DNA of 64,000 nucleotides from Bog-756 sp963727075 (GTDB lineage: Bacteria > Actinomycetota > Acidimicrobiia > Acidimicrobiales > RAAP-2), in contig CAVSET010000006.1 of assembly GCA_963727075.1 (NCBI GenBank), positions 1,426,001-1,490,000 of the forward strand, given 5' to 3'. Positions 21,334-30,488 of this stretch are shown piece by piece. The translations under genes were made by a program, and so were the position numbers. Below the pieces are notes generated by a model, which made no database searches, had not been told where the DNA came from, and saw only the letters and a program-made list of their open reading frames with translations. Numbering within the stretch: the first letter of the stretch is position 1; every line of letters starts with the position of its first letter.

Positions 21334-23241
21334 CTAAGGGTCGCGCCGGGTCGTCGCCCCATACCACTGACGGGCCCTCGGCAAGTATGGGAACAGGATC
21401 TGGACGAGGGTCGGCAGATTGACGACGAGGAGGTGGGGCGCATCGTCGCCGACGCGAACCACGATGCGCGGATCGGTCGGCACATGGTGGACGACCACCC
21501 GGTGGACCTGCCCGTTCCGGCCCAACTCACCGACACTGGTGAAGGAGTTGTAGCTGATCGGGAGGGCCACCAGCGTCGGCCCTCTGCACCTCACCGCATA
21601 CGTCTGGTGAAGCGACTCGAAGTTGGTGCCCGATCGCTCGACGACGGTGCACGGCACGGAAGAGACGGACGCGTCCCGTCCCTGGTCGGCGTGGAGCTTC
21701 TGGTAGAGCGATGAATCACTGGGCAGCACTTGTCCATTGGGCCCACTCACCTTAGGGAGGTACTCGATGAACATGGGGCCGAACTCGACGAACCCCCCCG
21801 GGTACGCCTGGACGCTTACCTGGGAAGGTGCCGTCAGCGCGTCTACCGGAATAAAGGGTGCGTCAGGGGATGAAGCTGGTCGACGATGGGGGCTCGTGGG
21901 CGGTGACCGGTGAGAGCAGGACCAGCAGGGCCAGCCATACCGCAGCCAGGCATACCCGGACCCCGAGCAATCGGCCGGGCCACCGCTGACGGGCGAGCCG
22001 GAAGTACCAGTCGGCGACAAGCGCGGCCAGCAGCAGCGCCAGGGGGGTGATGAACGTCATCATCCGATAGGGGAAGGTGATGACCTGGAACGGTGCGAGC
22101 ACGTCGTAGACGGATAGTGACACCCGGAACTGCAGGAAGAGGTAGGCCGCCAGGCTCAGGGCGAGCACGGCCACCACCGGTCGGTCGAGGCGACGGGTGA
22201 CCGGCACCCGTTCCGAGCGCCTGAGCCATCGAACCACACCGTGACGAGTCCGGCGGCAAGCACAGCGGTGATGACGAAGTCCAATTGGATGTCGAGGTTG
22301 ATGTTCGTGTTGGGAAAGCCAGTGGTATGCCGGCAGGTAGAGATAGCCCCACCACGGAGTGACGAAGTGATGGGCAACGTCTGCTCCGAACTTCGTGATC
22401 TTTGACGCCGGGTCGTAGTCGCGGCTCATCTTCAGCTCCGCGATGAGCATCGGAGCGAGGATGACCGTGGTCGCCACCAACGGCAACGATCAGCCTTCGG
22501 TAGACGGCCCGAACGCCCGCCATCCCGTAGGTGGCGAGGAAGGTGAGGCCGGTGATGGCGATCGACGACCGTCGAGACCAACGCCACCGCGCTGTGGGCA
22601 TCGACCAGGACGACCATGGCCGGAATGATCGACCCACGAGACCCGCTGATACTTGACCAGGGTGAGGCACCAGTACAGAAGCCAGGGGACCACCATGAGG
22701 GCAGAGAACTCGGCAAGGTCTCCGCGGCTGAACCATTCGGCGAAGGCCCAGTTGGTGAAGGGGGAAACCGAGTCGACCCGACCACCTGGAGGACCCGCTC
22801 TCCGGTGATCACGCTGAGGGCCATCCGCATCCCATAGGTCCCGACGATCATGAAGATGGTCAATGTCGCGAGCAACGTTGCCTTGAGCGCGCCTCCGAGG
22901 AGTATGTAGATCACCCCCCCGACGATGAAGAACGCCTTGTGATAAAAGAGAAGGACCGGAGTGCCGAGACCGTAGGCATCACTGCTCGACCACACCGGAA
23001 ACAGATCCCCATGGCGGAAATGGGCGGCGTAGATCTGCACCAAGAGGGGGTCCTGGCCGAACGTCTGGCCGACGGGCCAACCCGGACGACGTCCGGCCAG
23101 GGAGAGCGCAAGTGCGGCGGCGGCGACCGTGGCCAAGAAGTAGGCGAGCTCGAAGGCCAGGCGACGGCGGGGAACCCCGGCGAGCAGGCCCCGGCGCCCG
23201 CCGGAGGCCGGGGCGGTCACCCCGGATGGTTCGTCTACCAA
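21334..23241 (-). CDS. Large YfhO/GT-C-like membrane protein
   Basis: This large membrane protein needs about six frame joins. It begins near TTG 23241 (VDEPSGVTAPASGG), with the first helix followed by GQTFGQDPLLVQIYAAHF, HGDLFPVWSSSDAYGLGTP and VLLFYHKAFFIVGG. The motif of an acidic loop followed by a 'P-W' segment and a GLGxP turn is shared with YfhO proteins. Later parts include ITFPYRMMTFITPLALLLA and a soluble tail EYLPKVSGPNGQVLP, ending at 21334. It starts 27 nt after the paralogue A stop and lies upstream of the YfhO gene on the same strand, so it is probably part of the same operon. Confidence 0.6.
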
Positions 23242-23267
23242 CTCCGCCAGCGTCGATCTGACAAGGT

Positions 23268-24974
23268 CTATCCCTCTCGCCTTGCTCCGGGGAGGAGCGA
23301 GCGGCAGAGCGGTGTGTGGGGGGCCCGCTCGACCGGCAGCCAGACCGTACCGGTTATATAAAGGCCGGCGGGCCTGTCCCGGTACGAAATATAGAGCGCT
23401 CGGCAGTCACCCATGATGAAGAGCTGGCCCATCGAGAACTGATCTGGGAAACCCTCGCCTTGGACGACCGTTCCTGCAATCGGGTCCCCGATGTGATCGC
23501 TGATCGCCCGCTGAGCTTGGACATAATGCAGGGTCTGCTGCTGCGTCCAATCGCCGTTGGGAACGATGGCAATTCCCATGTTGGCGACGAAACCGAAAAT
23601 CGCCAGCACACCGATGACGACTGGCGACAACGATGCGCACGGTCCGACGTTGCCCGTCCAGCCGAATCCAGACATCCGCGATCCCGATCATGCCCGCGAA
23701 GAGCACGAGCGGCATGAAATCGGCGAGGAACCGCTCGAGGACCCAGCCGAAAATGGCTACCGCCCCGGCGCTGACGGCCGATGCGACCAGCAGCACCCGG
23801 AGCGATCGGACTATCACTCGGCGATGCGGCCGGAACGCGGCGATGACGCCCCACAGGCCCACTCCGAAGAGCAACGGCATCGACGCCGGCAGACTGGCGG
23901 TCGGCCCCCTGGCGAAGAGCATGGGTGCCGATCGGAATGTCCGAAAGAGTGAGGTAGGGGAACTCAGGCGTCACTCCCAAGTTGCCGGGCGACAGGTAGG
24001 CCACCAGCGTGCTGGGTAGGAAACGGAGGCTGAAGTAGTGGCCGCCGTTGATGTTGCCGAGCTTGAACCCCTGGTAGAGCAGTTGATCCGCGGCGGGCAC
24101 GCCGAAGAACAGATTGAACTTGGCCTGGTCGATGGCACAACCGGCGATCAGTGGCACCAACCCGGCCACCAACACCGGCAACGCCCATCGCTTTCCGTTC
24201 CGTGCCCGCACGCCCGAGGGCGAACCAGGACGCAAGCAACAGGGCGGCGATGACGCACGCATAGCCGGTGGTGGCCCGGTTGAGGTTGGTGAGGAGGATC
24301 AACAGGCCCGCCAGTGCCACCCGGGCCCGCGACGGCTGCTCCGCCACCCCGAGGAGAGCGAACAGGCTTCCCGTGCAAAGGGCCACGCTCCAGGCCAGGT
24401 CCTCGGAGTACATGACGGGCTCCGAAGCCAGGAAGACCAGGACCGAGCCCGCCAGGATCGAGGCGAGAAGGGCCCCGTACGAGGCTCCCTCCGCCCATCC
24501 GAGCGGCGCATCTCCTCGGAGGATGACGCGAACCCGCCAGAGGAGCAGGCTCGCAAAAACGGCGGTGACCAACCACGACGCCACGATCGACATCGCAGTC
24601 AGGCGGCCGTCGAGCGAGTGGGTCACCAGCAGGACCGGGATGCGGATGAGCGAGGGAAACACCCCGAAGTAGGTGTACGTCCGCCCGTCGCGGATGAATG
24701 CTTCGAGACCGATGCTTCCCGCCGGAAGAGAGAGATGGCCGTGCAGCATGGCTCGAGCCTGGATGTCGTAGACCGATCCGGGTCCATTGACTCGGAGTGG
24801 GTTGATGGATCCGCCCCAAAGATCCCATGCCACCCAGAGATACGGCAGCGCTACGGCCAGTACTGCGACGAGCACGACGATCTGAAATCGGCGGACTCCG
24901 CCAGCCGCTGACCTGTCGCTCCGCTCCGGGTGGGGGACATCGTCGGCTGCCGCCGGCCCCGGGACCCCATCCAC
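23268..24974 (-). CDS. Polytopic GT-C-like membrane protein (paralogue A, minus-strand copy)
   Basis: This is the counterpart of the gene at 2320-4466. From GTG 24974 it reads through a long proline-rich leader to the first helix, then LWGGSINPLRVNG, YDIQARAMLHGHLSLPAG, YTYFGVFPSLIRIPVLLV and EDLAWSVALCTGSLFALL. After a frame break near 24180 come IDQAKFNLFFGVPAADQLL and LRFLPSTLVAYLSPGNLG, then LERFLADFMPLVLF and YVQAQRAISDHIGDP. The C-terminal soluble domain is about 150 residues shorter than in the plus-strand copy, although a missed frame break near 23300 could contribute. The next gene starts 27 nt downstream. Confidence 0.68.
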
Positions 24975-25231
24975 GGGCCCTGTCTATCGGTGGCCGCTAT
25001 CGGAGTGCAAGGAAGGGCTGCCGAGGCACGAGAGATCGCTCGCCGAGGGTACCTCGTCGCTTCTCATTGCCACAATGATGGCCATTCAGCAGGACGAAGC
25101 GCCACCGGGTCCGGCTGACGCTCGGTGAGCGCCCAGCACCGCGTCTGCGATCGTCACATCTCCGGTCTGCCAGGTCGAAACACGGGCCTATTTGCGGCAA
25201 ACGAACCAATAGTTCGCTAGTCTTCACCCCC
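24975..25231. promoter_or_regulatory. Divergent promoter region
   Basis: These 257 bases separate paralogue A (minus) from the small membrane protein (plus). A TAGTCT hexamer at 25218-25223 ends 8 nt before ATG 25232, the leaderless geometry seen elsewhere. A short inverted repeat, CGAAC(N5)GTTCG, lies at 25202-25216, just upstream of that box, and could be an operator half-site pair. Confidence 0.35.
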
Positions 25232-25564
25232 ATGAAGTGGATATGGGTAATTCTCCTGGTCATCGTCGGCATATTGGCTTCGATCGTGGCGATCGAATAC
25301 CTCACAGTGTCGATCCATGCGCTGCCCAGCTACATCCCTGGTCGTAAGGCTGGGAGGGGTCACTACAACAAGCGAGGAGCGGGTGCCGCCCTCGTTGCCT
25401 TCATCGCGTTTGTGGCTGCCGGCTATCTGACCTATCGCAATCTGCGGACGCAGCCGACCGCCTCTACCGCTTCCCCCACCCCAGCACCGCCCGCCAGAGG
25501 TGCCTCGGCGGATCAGCTGTTGTCCAATCCCGCTTCCGAGCCTGGAGCATCTGAAGACAGCTAG
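25232..25564 (+). CDS. Small two-helix membrane protein, function unknown
   Basis: This is a 110-residue protein of unknown function. An N-terminal helix (WIWVILLVIVGILASIVAI) is followed by IEYLTVSIHALPSYIPGRK, a short basic loop GHYNKRGAGAALVAFIAF that starts the second helix, and a Ser/Thr/Pro/Ala-rich tail that is probably outside or cytoplasmic and unstructured. The first segment has no signal-peptidase or lipobox site. There is no Shine-Dalgarno sequence and a TAGTCT box sits 8 nt before ATG, so the mRNA may be leaderless. It converges on the wall-anchored protein gene and may be functionally separate from the glycan genes. Confidence 0.65.
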   Translation: MKWIWVILLVIVGILASIVAIEYLTVSIHALPSYIPGRKAGRGHYNKRGAGAALVAFIAFVAAGYLTYRNLRTQPTASTASPTPAPPARGASADQLLSNPASEPGASEDS

Positions 25565-25566
25565 CT

Positions 25567-25614
25567 GCGTTGGTTCTGGCCGGTTCTTGAAATCACTCGC
25601 CGAAGAACCAACGC
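25567..25614. terminator. Inverted repeat between convergent genes, possible bidirectional terminator
   Basis: An 11-bp perfect inverted repeat, GCGTTGGTTCT at 25567-25577 and AGAACCAACGC at 25604-25614, spans the ends of the two convergent genes. A nested GGTTCTT/AAGAACC pair lies inside. No T-tract follows, and the right arm encodes the last residues of the minus-strand protein. Confidence 0.4.
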
Positions 25615-26556
25615 CCCGCCCGACTTGTGTGGGCGACGACCCGGTTGGCCCTCACGGTCCGCAGTACTGTGCGTCGCTGTTCGGAAGTGGTGAGAAGGCT
25701 TAGCCCCAGCAGGATCAAGGCCGTGCCGGCGATCGTGAGGGGCCGGACGTCCATTCCGGTGAAGGGCAACGTCTGCTGAGGCGCTGGCACGGTCTGGGCG
25801 TCGCCGGTAAACGGGAGCTGATCGGAGGCCGGTACCGTCTGTGCCGCGCCGGTGATGGGATTGCAATTTGCCGCTTGGGTTGCGGCCTGGGTCGTCGTTG
25901 TGGTTGTCGTCGTAGTGGTTGTCGTCGTAGCGGTCGTGGCCTTGTGATTCGCCGGAGCCCGCCGGGCGGATGCATGACCCCCCGTTGACCGCCGAGTCGT
26001 ATCCTGGCTTCTCGCCTGGGATGGCCGGGTCGCAGCCTCGTGGCCAGAGCGCGTTTGCCGGGCAGCGGACGCATTTGCTTGAGCTGGTGCCGTAGATGCA
26101 GCTGGTGCCGTAGATGCAGCTGGCGCCGTTGACTGGGCGAATTGGCGTCGCGCTACAAGTGCAATCTCCGGTTTGGATCGAAGCCCGGTGACCGAACACA
26201 AATCGCCATGAAGAAGGCCCGACGAGTACGTCCGCTTGGATCACGCCACAGAAGTTCGTCGGATAGGCAACGGTCAACACCCCCGATGTTCCCGTGGCCA
26301 GGCCGACGACTGTCTGAGTGGGAATGTCAGGCTCGTTGACCCAGAGCATCCACGTACATCTCGGGTTGGTCGTGGGGCACATTGCGGGAGTGTTGAGCGT
26401 GACCACGTTGTACTTGTTCCAGAAGGTGATGATGGCGTGGGCTCCGGCCAAGGATGAAGCCGCCGCGACGCCCGCAGTGAGGGTGAGGGCCCCGGTGAGG
26501 AGACAGGCAACACCGGCGCGCCGCCACCGCCTCGTTCGCCCCCCTTGCTCCTGCAT
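25593..26556 (-). CDS. Secreted wall-anchored protein with double LPFTG motif
   Basis: From ATG 26556 a basic N-region (MQEQGGRTRRWRRAG) precedes a hydrophobic signal segment (VACLLTGALTLTAGVAAASS). A globular part of about 100 residues follows (AIITFWNKYNVVTLNTPAMC; SWRFVFGHRASIQTGDC), then a low-complexity stalk with a run of threonines. Near the end the repeat AQTVPASDQLPFTGD / AQTVPAPQQTLPFTG places two LPFTG sortase signals in tandem, followed by a helix (LTIAGTALILLGLSLL) and a basic tail. One frame break lies in the stalk, probably in the C7 run at 25977-25983. The part between about 25980 and 26120 is either Cys-rich or Ala/Thr-rich depending on where the break is. A sortase would anchor it to the wall; no sortase gene is in the window. 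Confidence 0.78.
25900..25929. repeat. 15-bp tandem repeat encoding poly-threonine stalk
   Basis: GTGGTTGTCGTCGTA occurs twice in succession (25900-25914, 25915-25929). On the minus strand it encodes an unbroken run of threonines just before the LPFTG region. Such tracts change length easily by slippage. Confidence 0.7.
26083..26128. repeat. 18-bp tandem repeat in surface-protein gene
   Basis: GCTGGTGCCGTAGATGCA is present twice exactly (26083-26100, 26101-26118) with a third partial copy (GCTGGCGCCG) to 26128. It is a multiple of three, so copy changes would keep frame. It lies in the stalk or Cys-rich linker of the wall-anchored protein. Confidence 0.75.
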
Positions 26557-26670
26557 GTCGCCCCCTCCGCCTCATCGGCGGCCCTGCTATATACCCCGGC
26601 CCTGCTACTTCTACGCTTCTTTCTACGTTGCGACCAAGTCTTTCGGACGGATCCGAAGGGCCGCATGACC

Positions 26671-26702
26671 AAATTTCGGTAAATTTCACCGAAAATTCGG
26701 TA
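26671..26702. promoter_or_regulatory. AT-rich palindrome with TTCGGTA repeats
   Basis: AAATTTCGGT (26671-26680) and ACCGAAAATT (26688-26697) form an inverted repeat matching at 9 of 10 positions across a 7-nt spacer. A further TTCGGTA follows at 26696-26702. It is strikingly AT-rich for this genome and sits between the cysC stop and the wall-protein start, 115 bp upstream of the latter. It may be an operator for the surface protein or, less likely, a terminator for cysC. Confidence 0.45.
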
Positions 26703-26819
26703 GACCGCCGGCGCATTCAGTCTACGTAACCTCCACACCCGGCGGGAGAAAGGTCCCCCGGAGACGTCGTTCGACCGCTCTCAGAGGTCAGCGCGACGGG
26801 ACGCCCGGAACCGGGCCGC

Positions 26820-27446
26820 TCAGGATTCTGCTGTGCGCTTGAGGTGATGCGCAGCCTCGGAGCGGTTCAACTCGGTCAGGACGGCCTCGACCGAGTCGGC
26901 CAGCGCCGCGCCTGGGTGGATGATCACGTCGGGAGCAACCGGCACCTCATAAGGATCGTCAACCCCGGTGAAGGAGCCGATCTCGCCGCTCGACGCCTTG
27001 GCGTAGAGCCCTTTCGGGTCGCGGCGGGCGCAGACATCGACTTGCGCGGCCATGTACACCTCAACGAACACCAGGCCTGCCTGTGCATGGAGCTGCCGGG
27101 CACGACGGCGGGACTCAGCGTACGGACTGATCAGGGCGACCACCGCCACGGTCCCGGCGTCGGCGAAGAGCAAGGCAACCTCGGCGGCCCGTCGGACGTT
27201 CTCCTCCCTATCGGCCTTGGTGAACCCGAGGTCGCCGTTGAGCCCGGTCCGCAGGTTGTCCCCGTCGAGTCGATAGGCGCTCCGACCTTGCTCGACCAAT
27301 CGCTTCTCGATGCCCGCCGCCACGGTCGACTTCCCCGAGCCGGAGAGGCCGGTGAGCCACAAGGTGGCTCCCCGCGTCCCTAGGCACCGAGCCCGGTCCT
27401 CACTGCTGAGGTGGCCGGAGTGCCAGGTGATGTTCGATTCCGCCAT
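26820..27446 (-). CDS. cysC: Adenylylsulfate kinase
   Basis: This enzyme phosphorylates adenosine 5'-phosphosulfate to 3'-phosphoadenosine-5'-phosphosulfate (PAPS), the donor for sulfotransferases. The 208-residue frame is intact. Walker A is GLSGSGKST (residues 33-41), followed by LDGDNLRTGLNGDLGFT, the APS-binding DGDN/R region, then ISPYAESRRRARQL, EVYMAAQVDVCARRDPKGLY and FTGVDDPYEVP, all diagnostic of CysC. It is the last gene of cysD-cysN-cysC, starting 8 nt after the cysN stop. Because it makes PAPS rather than feeding only reduction, and sulfotransferase genes lie 8 kb away, a role in glycan sulfation is likely. Confidence 0.95.
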   Translation of the reverse strand: MAESNITWHSGHLSSEDRARCLGTRGATLWLTGLSGSGKSTVAAGIEKRLVEQGRSAYRLDGDNLRTGLNGDLGFTKADREENVRRAAEVALLFADAGTVAVVALISPYAESRRRARQLHAQAGLVFVEVYMAAQVDVCARRDPKGLYAKASSGEIGSFTGVDDPYEVPVAPDVIIHPGAALADSVEAVLTELNRSEAAHHLKRTAES

Positions 27447-27454
27447 CTCAGATC

Positions 27455-28705
27455 TCAGTCTGGGCCGTGCAGCATGCCGGCGCCGACCGTCACATTGTTG
27501 TCCTCGGCCGCCAGGATGAACGATCCGGTCTGCCGGTTGCGGCGGTAGCTGTCGTAGAAGAGTGGCTGGGTGACTCGGAGGCTCATCCGCCCGACATCGT
27601 TGAGACCGAGGGATGTCACCGACTCGTCGCGGTGCAAGGTGTTGACGTCGAGCCGGTAGTGGATGTCCCGGACCACGGCCCGAACCCAGCGCGTGGTGTG
27701 CTTGAGGGCCAGGAAGTCCCCGGGCTGAACCGGGCGCTCCGTCATCCAGGCCACCATGGCGTCGAGGTCCTGGCCGACCGTCGGCTGGTTCATCGGTCGA
27801 CAAATCAGGTCGCCGCGCGACACATCGATGTCATCGGCCAGCCGGACGGTGACCGACATGGGTGGGAATGCCTCGTCCACCGGACCATCGAACGAGTCGA
27901 TCGCCGCCACGGTGGTCGAGAGCCCCGAGGGAAGGACCAGCACTTCGTCGCCGGCCTTGAACACTCCACCGGCCACCTGGCCGGCGTAACCCCGGTAGTC
28001 GGGCTGGCTCGTCGTCTGGGGCCGTACCACCCACTGCACCGGCAGGCGGGGATCGATGAGGTTGCGGTCAGAGGAGATGTAGACCTGCTCGAGATGGTGG
28101 AGCAGCGACGCTCCTTCGTACCAGAGCATGTTGACCGATCGTTGCACCACGTTGTCGCCTTGCAGTGCCGAGATGGGGATGAAGCTGAGGTCGCCGACAT
28201 CGAGCCGGCTGGCAAAGGCGGCGAATTCCTCACGGATGGACTCGAAGACGTCGCGGTCGTAGCCGACGAGGTCCATCTTGTTGACGCACAGGAGCAGGTG
28301 GGGAACCCGAAGGAGGGAAGCCAGGAACGCATGCCGCCGAGTCTGCTCGACGATGCCCTTTCGGGCGTCGACGAGCACGATGGTGAGATCGGCCGTCGAG
28401 TTGCCGGTGACCATGTTCCGGGTGTACTGGATATGCCCGGGGGTGTCGGCGATGATGAACTTTCGGGCGGGCGTGGCGAAGTAGCGATAGGCCACATCGA
28501 TGGTGATCCCCTGCTCTCGCTCGGCCCGCAGACCGTCGGTGAGCAGCGCCAGGTCCGTGTAGTCGTCGCCGCGCTGTCGACTGACCCGTTCGACCGATTC
28601 GAGCTGGTCCTCGAAGATGGCCTTCGAATCGAAGAGCAGGCGGCCGATCAGCGTGCTCTTGCCGTCGTCGACCGAGCCCGCCGTGGCCAGGCGCAGCAGC
28701 TGCAT
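27455..28705 (-). CDS. cysN: Sulfate adenylyltransferase subunit 1 (GTPase)
   Basis: This is the GTPase subunit of ATP sulfurylase; GTP hydrolysis drives APS formation by CysD. The 416-residue frame is unbroken. GTPase motifs are GSVDDGKST (residues 10-18), EQGITIDVAYRYF, DTPGH (87-91) and NKMDLVGYD. Two EF-Tu-like beta-barrel domains follow, with PDYRGYAGQVAGGVFKAGDE and, at the C-terminus, SFILAAEDNNVTVGAGML. There is no fused CysC kinase domain; the kinase is separate and directly downstream. The ATG shares one base with the cysD stop (TGATG), implying coupled, equal translation of the two subunits. Confidence 0.95.
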   Translation of the reverse strand: MQLLRLATAGSVDDGKSTLIGRLLFDSKAIFEDQLESVERVSRQRGDDYTDLALLTDGLRAEREQGITIDVAYRYFATPARKFIIADTPGHIQYTRNMVTGNSTADLTIVLVDARKGIVEQTRRHAFLASLLRVPHLLLCVNKMDLVGYDRDVFESIREEFAAFASRLDVGDLSFIPISALQGDNVVQRSVNMLWYEGASLLHHLEQVYISSDRNLIDPRLPVQWVVRPQTTSQPDYRGYAGQVAGGVFKAGDEVLVLPSGLSTTVAAIDSFDGPVDEAFPPMSVTVRLADDIDVSRGDLICRPMNQPTVGQDLDAMVAWMTERPVQPGDFLALKHTTRWVRAVVRDIHYRLDVNTLHRDESVTSLGLNDVGRMSLRVTQPLFYDSYRRNRQTGSFILAAEDNNVTVGAGMLHGPD

Positions 28706-29641
28706 CAGAAGTATCCCTCGCGCTTGCGGTCCTCCATGGCCGCCTCGCTGACCCGGTCATCGGCCCGGGTGGCGCCACGCTCGGTCAGGCGTGAGGCAGC
28801 CACCTCGCGGACGATGTCCTCAGCGGAGGTTGCGCTCGACTCCACCGCGCCGGTACAGGTCATGTCGCCAACGGTCCGGTACCGAACGGTCGTCTCGAAG
28901 ATCTCCTCGTCGTCCCGGGGAGCAACATAGGGACCGACGGCCAGGAGCATCCCGTCCCTTCGGAACACCTGGCGCCGGTGGGCGTAGTAGATCGACGGCA
29001 GCTCGACCTGCTCGTCGACCACGTACTGCCAGATGTCCAACTCGGTCCAATCGGAGAGCGGGAACACCCGAATGTGCTCGCCGGCCCGATGACGGCCGTT
29101 GAACAGTGACCACAGCTCGGGCCGCTGGTTCTTCGGGTCCCACTGTCCGAACTCGTCCCTGAACGAGAACACACGCTCCTTGGCCCGGGCCTTCTCCTCG
29201 TCCCTGCGGGCGCCTCCGAAGACGGCATCGAACCGATGCTCGCTGATGGCATCGAGAAGCGTCCGCGTCTGGAGCCGGTTGCGCGACGGGATTGGGGCCC
29301 GCCTCCTCGGACACCCTCCCGGTATCGATCGAGTCCTGAACCGAGGCAACCACCAGCGTGGCATCGACCGCACTGACACATCGGTCACGGAATTCCAGTA
29401 CCTCGGGGAAGTTGTGACCGGTGTCGATGTGCATGACCGGAAATGGGATCCGACCCGGCCAGAACGCCTTCTGAGCCAATCGGAGCATCACCACCGAGTC
29501 CTTCCCCCCCGAGAAGAGCAGCACCGGGCGCTCGAACTCAGCCGCAACCTCGCGGATGATATGGATCGACTGGGCTTCGATGTTCTGCACCTGGGACAGC
29601 TGGTACTGACCTGATCCCGCGATGCCCCTGCCCCGGTCCAT
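28705..29641 (-). CDS. cysD: Sulfate adenylyltransferase subunit 2
   Basis: This is the PP-loop catalytic subunit that joins sulfate to ATP to form APS. The N-terminal part reads YQLSQVQNIEAQSIHIIRE, then LLFSGGKDSVVMLRLAQK (SGGKDS near residues 44-49) and FPVMHIDTGHNFPEVLEFRD. After a frame break near 29300 it continues with TLLDAISEHRFDAVFGGARR, KERVFSFRDEFGQWDPKNQR and FPLSDWTELDIWQYV to the C-terminal DRKREGYF. The start is ATG 29641: a TATATT box (29650-29655) ends exactly 8 nt upstream and no Shine-Dalgarno is present, so the operon mRNA is probably leaderless. The single break is probably a sequence error. Confidence 0.92.
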
Positions 29642-29649
29642 GATCTGCA

Positions 29650-29655
29650 AATATA
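29650..29655 (-). promoter_or_regulatory. Putative -10 box (TATATT) of cysDNC
   Basis: TATATT on the minus strand ends 8 nt before the cysD ATG at 29641, so the transcript would start at or next to the start codon. No clear -35 box is seen. It drives the whole cysD-cysN-cysC run if the reading is right. Confidence 0.5.
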
Positions 29656-29840
29656 GTCGAAATCCCGCCAATTCGGAGCAGGTCGTAGACTCGTGGCCCA
29701 GATGCGGCGACCGGCTACCCACCGTCCGGCCACGCCGCATGAGGTCGGGGAGACGACGATGGGGCCGAACGGAGAAGGACGCCGGACGCCACCAGCCGGC
29801 TACCCCACAGGGCCGCAACGCCGACGACGGCTCGCCCGGG

Positions 29841-30488
29841 ATGGACCAGACCGGCGGCGCCTCGGCGATCACGGTACGCCAGGCCACCGAGGCGGATGCG
29901 GCCACCGCCGCCGACCTGCACGCCCGAGGGATCTCCGAGGGGTTCCTGTCCCTGCTCGGACCGGACTTCCTCCAGCCTCCTCTACCGGCGGATCCGGTCT
30001 ACACCCGGGCTCCTTCCTGCTGATCGCCGATGACCACGGGCGCGCCGTCGGCTTCATCGCCGGCTCGACCGACGTCGGCCGGTCTGTACCGGTCGTTCCT
30101 GTGGCACGACGGGATCGTCGTCTGCGTGGCGCGCCGTGGGTCCCCTGGTCCGGGGGTGGCGGCGGGCCCTCGAGACGCTTCGCCACGGGGCTCGGGGCGG
30201 GAACGGTGCGGCTCGAGGGGCCGAGCTCCTGTCCGTCGCCGTCGATCAGAGCTGGCGGGGCCGAGGTGTCGGCCGGTTCCTGCTGGCATCGTTCCTCGAT
30301 GAGGTGGCCGCCCGGGGATGCCCGGCCGCCCACGTGGTCGTGGGTGCGGCCAACGTGGGGGCGGTCGCCCTCTACGAGCGGGCCGGGTTCGTGAGCTCGG
30401 AGCGATTCGAGCTCCACCCGGGCACCGAGTCCCTGCTCATGCCGTGGGAGGCCGCCGGCCCGTCGCCGGGGAGTGCCCCACCGCATGA
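29841..30488 (+). CDS. GNAT-family N-acetyltransferase
   Basis: This is a predicted acetyl-CoA-dependent acetyltransferase. From ATG 29841 it reads ITVRQATEADAATAADLHA and GISEGFLSLLGPDFLQ. Frame breaks near 29985, 30080 and 30130 lead to GSFLLIADDHGRAVGFIAGS and LLSVAVDQSWRGRGVGRFLL, where the QxxGxG/A acetyl-CoA loop is QSWRGRGVG, and then VVVGAANVGAVALYERAGF. The TGA at 30486-30488 overlaps ATG 30485 of the next gene. In this position, next to a WecA-like transferase and a DegT aminotransferase, it may N-acetylate an amino-sugar, as PglD does with an unrelated fold; that is inference. Confidence 0.72.

Noticed and set aside
26083..26128. Tandem 18-bp repeats as a possible CRISPR-like array
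   Set aside because: There are no spacers, units are contiguous and in coding frame with the surface protein.
27467..28930. 487-codon plus-strand frame opposite cysN/cysD
   Set aside because: CysN on the other strand has every GTPase motif; the plus-strand product is low-complexity and has no recognisable fold.
28705..29641. Programmed frameshift in cysD
   Set aside because: No slippery heptamer with downstream structure is evident and similar breaks occur in many unrelated genes here, so an indel error is the simpler reading.
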